Source: DATKWV01 sp035529405
GTDB lineage: Bacteria; Planctomycetota; Phycisphaerae; Sedimentisphaerales; Anaerobacaceae
Length of the DNA: 8,860 nucleotides
Direction of reading: 5' to 3'
NCBI GenBank assembly: GCA_035529405.1
Contig: DATKWV010000133.1
Location: 1 to 8,860, forward strand
The notes under the pieces were generated by a model. It was given only the letters and a program-made list of their open reading frames with translations. It was not told the DNA's origin and ran no database searches. Below are positions 5,809 to 8,860 of the stretch, one piece after another (position 1 is the first letter of the stretch; each line of letters starts with the position of its first letter). A program made the position numbers and the translations under genes.

Positions 5809-7968
5809 ATGGGGTCAACAGCGTGTATAAAGTTTGTTATTGGGCTTATACTGACATCGGTTACAGTCACTTTGTGTGTACCCGGGTGTCGGGAAGCGGC
5901 ATTTGAAGACAGCATCGCACGCCGCACCCAGTCACATACGTTGTCCGTCAAACACCAAATGCCTATTCGTGAGGCCTTCGAGAAGGGTATGGCAGCCGAG
6001 TATGTTCAAATGTCGCCGGATGGTAACGCCGTGGTGCTGTACGACCTGACTTTGGTCGAGGACGACAGCCCGGGTGCCTCCAGCGGCGGTAAACACTGGC
6101 AGACACCGAGGGACACTATTTGCGGCAGCCAGAAGGTCAAAAAAATTCTGCACGTAGCCCGCCCTCAGACCACAAACGCGCATCTGGTATTTTGCGCAGG
6201 ACCCCTTGAAGGTGAAACCGCCGCCTTGCAGTTAAATTTTAATTCACTGGCGATAACCCATCCCGTTACTGATTTAGGCACAACTTACCGCGACTGGGAG
6301 GTGGTGGAGGTTCCACGAGAACTTATAAGGCCCGGTGATAATGAGGTTATCCTCTCATGCAAAGGCTCTAAGGGCTGGTGGATTAGTATTGCTGACCGAG
6401 ACGATATCCTGCGAAACGCCCCCGACAGAAACCGTCGCCCAAACCGCAGCTTCAAAAGCTGCGATAACGGCACAACCTGGACCGCGAGGCTTGGGGCTCA
6501 AACCCAGCGACACGGCGAATACCTTGTTCGCCTCAACCTTAGCCAATATGCAGCCCGTGGCCGGTTGATAGGCCCGGTTCTCGATCTGGCAGCCGAGCCG
6601 ACAGTAAAGCCTGTCATTGCACCCGGCCCCATCACCGTAAAATCCTTAAAGCTTACCCCACAAACCAACTGTCCCCCTGGCACCCAGATTACCTTCGCTG
6701 TTCGTAGCGGTACAACCGCCGTTTATGACCCTAAGACCTGGTCAGCGTGGATAAACTGCGACAATCAAGGCCGCGTTAAAGGCCCCCTGAAGCGATTTGT
6801 TCAGTGGACAGCCCTGCTCAGTACCGGTAATGCCGCTTTTACCCCGGCTTTGGGCCCTGTTGAACTTGACGCCGAGGTCGAGATATTTCGGCAGACCTGG
6901 GCAGACAAGGTCAGGGTCCTCGACAGTCATAACGAACAGATTCTTTACACCAGCATACCCTTCGAGTACGAAAAGTTCGACCAGCCGAAGCTGGTTGAGC
7001 TTCGCAAAAAGTACAAGCTCGACCAAGTGGTCTCAGGCGCCAAAACTGAATTGGAAAAGATGATACTGCTGCGCAACTGGGTATCGAAACAGTGGCAGTT
7101 CGAACCCCCGCCGGCACCGTATCCTGCCTGGGATGCACTCGAAATTCTGCAGCGAAGGGAAGGCTTCTGTGTACAGTACGCCATTGTCTATATGCAGGCT
7201 GCGCTTAGCCTGGGCATACAGACACGTTTCGTCTTCGGCAACTGTCCGCAGACCTTTCTTGCCGGCGGTGTCGTATCGGGCCATGAGGTCACGGAGTTCT
7301 GGTCAAATGAGTATGGCAAATGGATTATGATGGATGCCCACCAGGACGAGTTTTTCGTGGATTCCCGAACAGCCGTTCCTGCGGGTATGCTCCAGTTGCA
7401 CGAAGACCTGATGAATACTTATTTCCCCGACGCCCCGATGGACTGTAACGGCACATGGTTCGAATCCGAGCGTCAGTCAAAAGTTATGCGCCGCTGGAAA
7501 GGCCTCGAACCCAGACCTGCTGACCAGCCGCCTGATATACACCTGAAATGGGGCTGTGTCCGCTGGATGCCGCGAAATAATTTCTACGCTCACCGCTTCC
7601 CTGAGCCTATTGCACAAGGCCGCTCCATCTGGGCCTGGTGCGGCTATCGGCAATGGCAGGACGCACGCACGCCCCGACAGTGGAGGTTCAGCAACTATAC
7701 TTCGCGCAGGTCGGATATCGAGTGGACTATAAACCAGGTTTGCTGCACCGCCTCTTTTGCCGCCGAACCGGGCAAGGTAAATATCCACATGGGAACCGTC
7801 ACTCCCGATTTTGAGACATTTCTAATCAATATCGACCGACAGGGTTGGCGGTCCTCGGACGATGTACTGGTTTGGAGGCTCCAGCCAGGCCGAAACCGCA
7901 TTGAAATGCGCATCCGCAATCGCGCGGGCGTTCTCGGCAAAAAAAGCTGGCTCGAACTACAATATTAA
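5809..7968 (+). CDS. Large transglutaminase-core lipoprotein, substrate unknown
   Basis: A 719-residue exported protein. Residues 1-26 form a signal peptide with a hydrophobic core, ending in VPGC; C27 is a plausible lipidation site, suggesting a membrane-anchored lipoprotein. Residues of about 90-260 look like a beta-rich, jelly-roll or sialidase-associated type region (KHWQTPRDT, RPGDNEVILSCKG). The segment near 330-355 (FVQWTALLSTGNAAFTPALGPVELD) resembles strands seen in extracellular carbohydrate-associated beta-sandwiches. A transglutaminase-like core follows, with a complete triad: C454 (GFCVQYA), H492 (SGHEVTEFW) and D509 (MMDAH), at spacings normal for the fold. The last ~80 residues are probably another beta-sandwich. 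Bacterial members of this superfamily are often cysteine proteases or amidases rather than cross-linkers, so the activity is open. The start is fixed by AGGAG at 5797-5801. It is followed with no gap by a polysaccharide deacetylase gene, suggesting a shared role on an envelope or extracellular polymer. Confidence 0.85.
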   Translation: MGSTACIKFVIGLILTSVTVTLCVPGCREAAFEDSIARRTQSHTLSVKHQMPIREAFEKGMAAEYVQMSPDGNAVVLYDLTLVEDDSPGASSGGKHWQTPRDTICGSQKVKKILHVARPQTTNAHLVFCAGPLEGETAALQLNFNSLAITHPVTDLGTTYRDWEVVEVPRELIRPGDNEVILSCKGSKGWWISIADRDDILRNAPDRNRRPNRSFKSCDNGTTWTARLGAQTQRHGEYLVRLNLSQYAARGRLIGPVLDLAAEPTVKPVIAPGPITVKSLKLTPQTNCPPGTQITFAVRSGTTAVYDPKTWSAWINCDNQGRVKGPLKRFVQWTALLSTGNAAFTPALGPVELDAEVEIFRQTWADKVRVLDSHNEQILYTSIPFEYEKFDQPKLVELRKKYKLDQVVSGAKTELEKMILLRNWVSKQWQFEPPPAPYPAWDALEILQRREGFCVQYAIVYMQAALSLGIQTRFVFGNCPQTFLAGGVVSGHEVTEFWSNEYGKWIMMDAHQDEFFVDSRTAVPAGMLQLHEDLMNTYFPDAPMDCNGTWFESERQSKVMRRWKGLEPRPADQPPDIHLKWGCVRWMPRNNFYAHRFPEPIAQGRSIWAWCGYRQWQDARTPRQWRFSNYTSRRSDIEWTINQVCCTASFAAEPGKVNIHMGTVTPDFETFLINIDRQGWRSSDDVLVWRLQPGRNRIEMRIRNRAGVLGKKSWLELQY

Positions 7969-7992
7969 ATGCGTCAAGCGAGGGCGACGAAG

Positions 7993-8860
7993 ATGAACAG
8001 GATATCAAGAAGAAACTTTTTGACGGGCACAATCGCCGGCGGCGTTGGCTCGGTTGTCCTGCCCCATTGGGCACAAGCCGCCCAAAGCAAAGATGTCAAG
8101 ACCCGTTACATTGCCGCTTACGACACTGAAACTGCCCACTGTCTGAAAGCGTGCGCCAGGATTGTCGAAGTTCACAAGAGATTTGAGATGCCGGCAACAT
8201 TTTTCATCGTCGGCAGGACACTTCAGGCAAATCCCGGAGAATACAAGCAATTGCTTGACCACCCCCTTTTCGAGATTGCCTCACATAGCTATTCCCATCA
8301 AATGCTGCGAGACCATATATTCTGCGGCCCGGCAGTTTCCCATCAGCAGCAGCAAAACGAGATATTCAAGGCCAAGGAACTAATTGAGCAGGTCTTCGAG
8401 CGTCCCTGTATCGGGTTTCGTACGCCCTGTGGCTTCGATGATGGCTTAAAAGGCGCCGTCGATGTTCTGACGTTGTTTCAGCAGGCCGGACACAGATACG
8501 TCAGCAGCCTGGCCTGGGGACCGGACTACTCTATGCCGGCACTGCTGAGAAAGCCCTTTAACTATAGTGCCGAAGGTTTTGCCGATATATGGGAGCTGCC
8601 CGCCCACGGCTGGCACGAAAACCTCCTCAAAGACAACAACCACTGGGGACCAAAACGCCTGACGCTCTGGCCGTCACCTATGCCCGAAGCCATTCCTGAT
8701 GACTTTGTCAAAACGCCTGAAGATGAGTTTTCAATCAACAGAGTCTTTTTGGAAAAGGCCCGCGAGAAAAACAACCCGTTTGTTTCCCTTATATGGCATC
8801 CCTGGTCACTTCACTCGTTCGACCCGGAAATGAAAATGCTCGAACTGACGTTTACGCACG
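7993..8860 (+). CDS. Tat-exported polysaccharide deacetylase (NodB domain), 3' end missing
   Basis: An open reading frame running off the right edge; 289 residues are visible. The N-terminus carries a twin-arginine signal, SRRNFLTG (5-12), a hydrophobic stretch, and a probable AQA cleavage site near residue 29. The NodB fold is supported by YDTE (43-46) as motif 1, SHSYSH with H98 and H102 as motif 2, FRTPCGF with R143 and P145 as motif 3, ELPAHGW as a later motif, and LIWHP with H269 as the last. These enzymes use a metal bound by an acid and two His to remove N- or O-acetyl groups from polysaccharides; substrate cannot be told here. In motif 1 the usual second Asp is E46, as in DVE-type members. 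ATG 7993 has AGGG at 7981-7984. An in-frame ATG at 7969, immediately after the upstream stop, would add eight residues to the Tat n-region. Export in folded form via Tat fits a metal enzyme. Confidence 0.88.
   Translation, partial: MNRISRRNFLTGTIAGGVGSVVLPHWAQAAQSKDVKTRYIAAYDTETAHCLKACARIVEVHKRFEMPATFFIVGRTLQANPGEYKQLLDHPLFEIASHSYSHQMLRDHIFCGPAVSHQQQQNEIFKAKELIEQVFERPCIGFRTPCGFDDGLKGAVDVLTLFQQAGHRYVSSLAWGPDYSMPALLRKPFNYSAEGFADIWELPAHGWHENLLKDNNHWGPKRLTLWPSPMPEAIPDDFVKTPEDEFSINRVFLEKAREKNNPFVSLIWHPWSLHSFDPEMKMLELTFTH

Overview
The window looks like a bacterial chromosome segment of moderate GC content, most likely from the Planctomycetota (Phycisphaerae-like) or a related PVC lineage. This is an inference from the style of the exported proteins (a Tat-dependent deacetylase, a large transglutaminase-like lipoprotein), weak or absent Shine-Dalgarno sites before several genes, and the set of glucan enzymes. 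No rRNA or marker gene fixes the taxonomy. All six supported genes lie on the + strand.

Layout. (1) 60-260 encodes a 66-residue lysine-rich protein that I read as a bacterial histone-fold protein; a hairpin follows at 309-343. (2) 261-793 holds no convincing gene. It becomes AT-rich toward its right end and carries a candidate promoter (636-665) and a strong leader hairpin (702-738) before the next gene. (3) 794-5615 is a compact three-gene alpha-glucan (glycogen) cluster: a GT-B glycogen synthase-like glycosyltransferase, a GH57 alpha-amylase-type enzyme and a GH133 glycogen debranching enzyme (amylo-alpha-1,6-glucosidase). (4) 5616-5808 is a short spacer. (5) 5809-8860 holds an extracytoplasmic pair: a transglutaminase-core lipoprotein and, directly after its stop codon, a Tat-exported NodB-type polysaccharide deacetylase that runs off the right edge.

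How the genes work together. The three glucan enzymes would extend alpha-1,4-glucan chains, cleave or rearrange them, and remove alpha-1,6 branches. This is a known type of glycogen gene set; no branching enzyme or ADP-glucose pyrophosphorylase is present in the window. The downstream pair is a separate unit with its own good ribosome binding site. It probably acts on an envelope or extracellular polymer, but its substrate cannot be read from the sequence.

The points most worth a second look are the histone-fold protein, a 70-bp array of ten degenerate heptanucleotide repeats sitting in frame inside the debranching-enzyme gene (4464-4533), the leader hairpin of the glycogen synthase gene, and the uncharacterised lipoprotein-deacetylase pair. 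I found no CRISPR array, insertion sequence, tRNA or rRNA.
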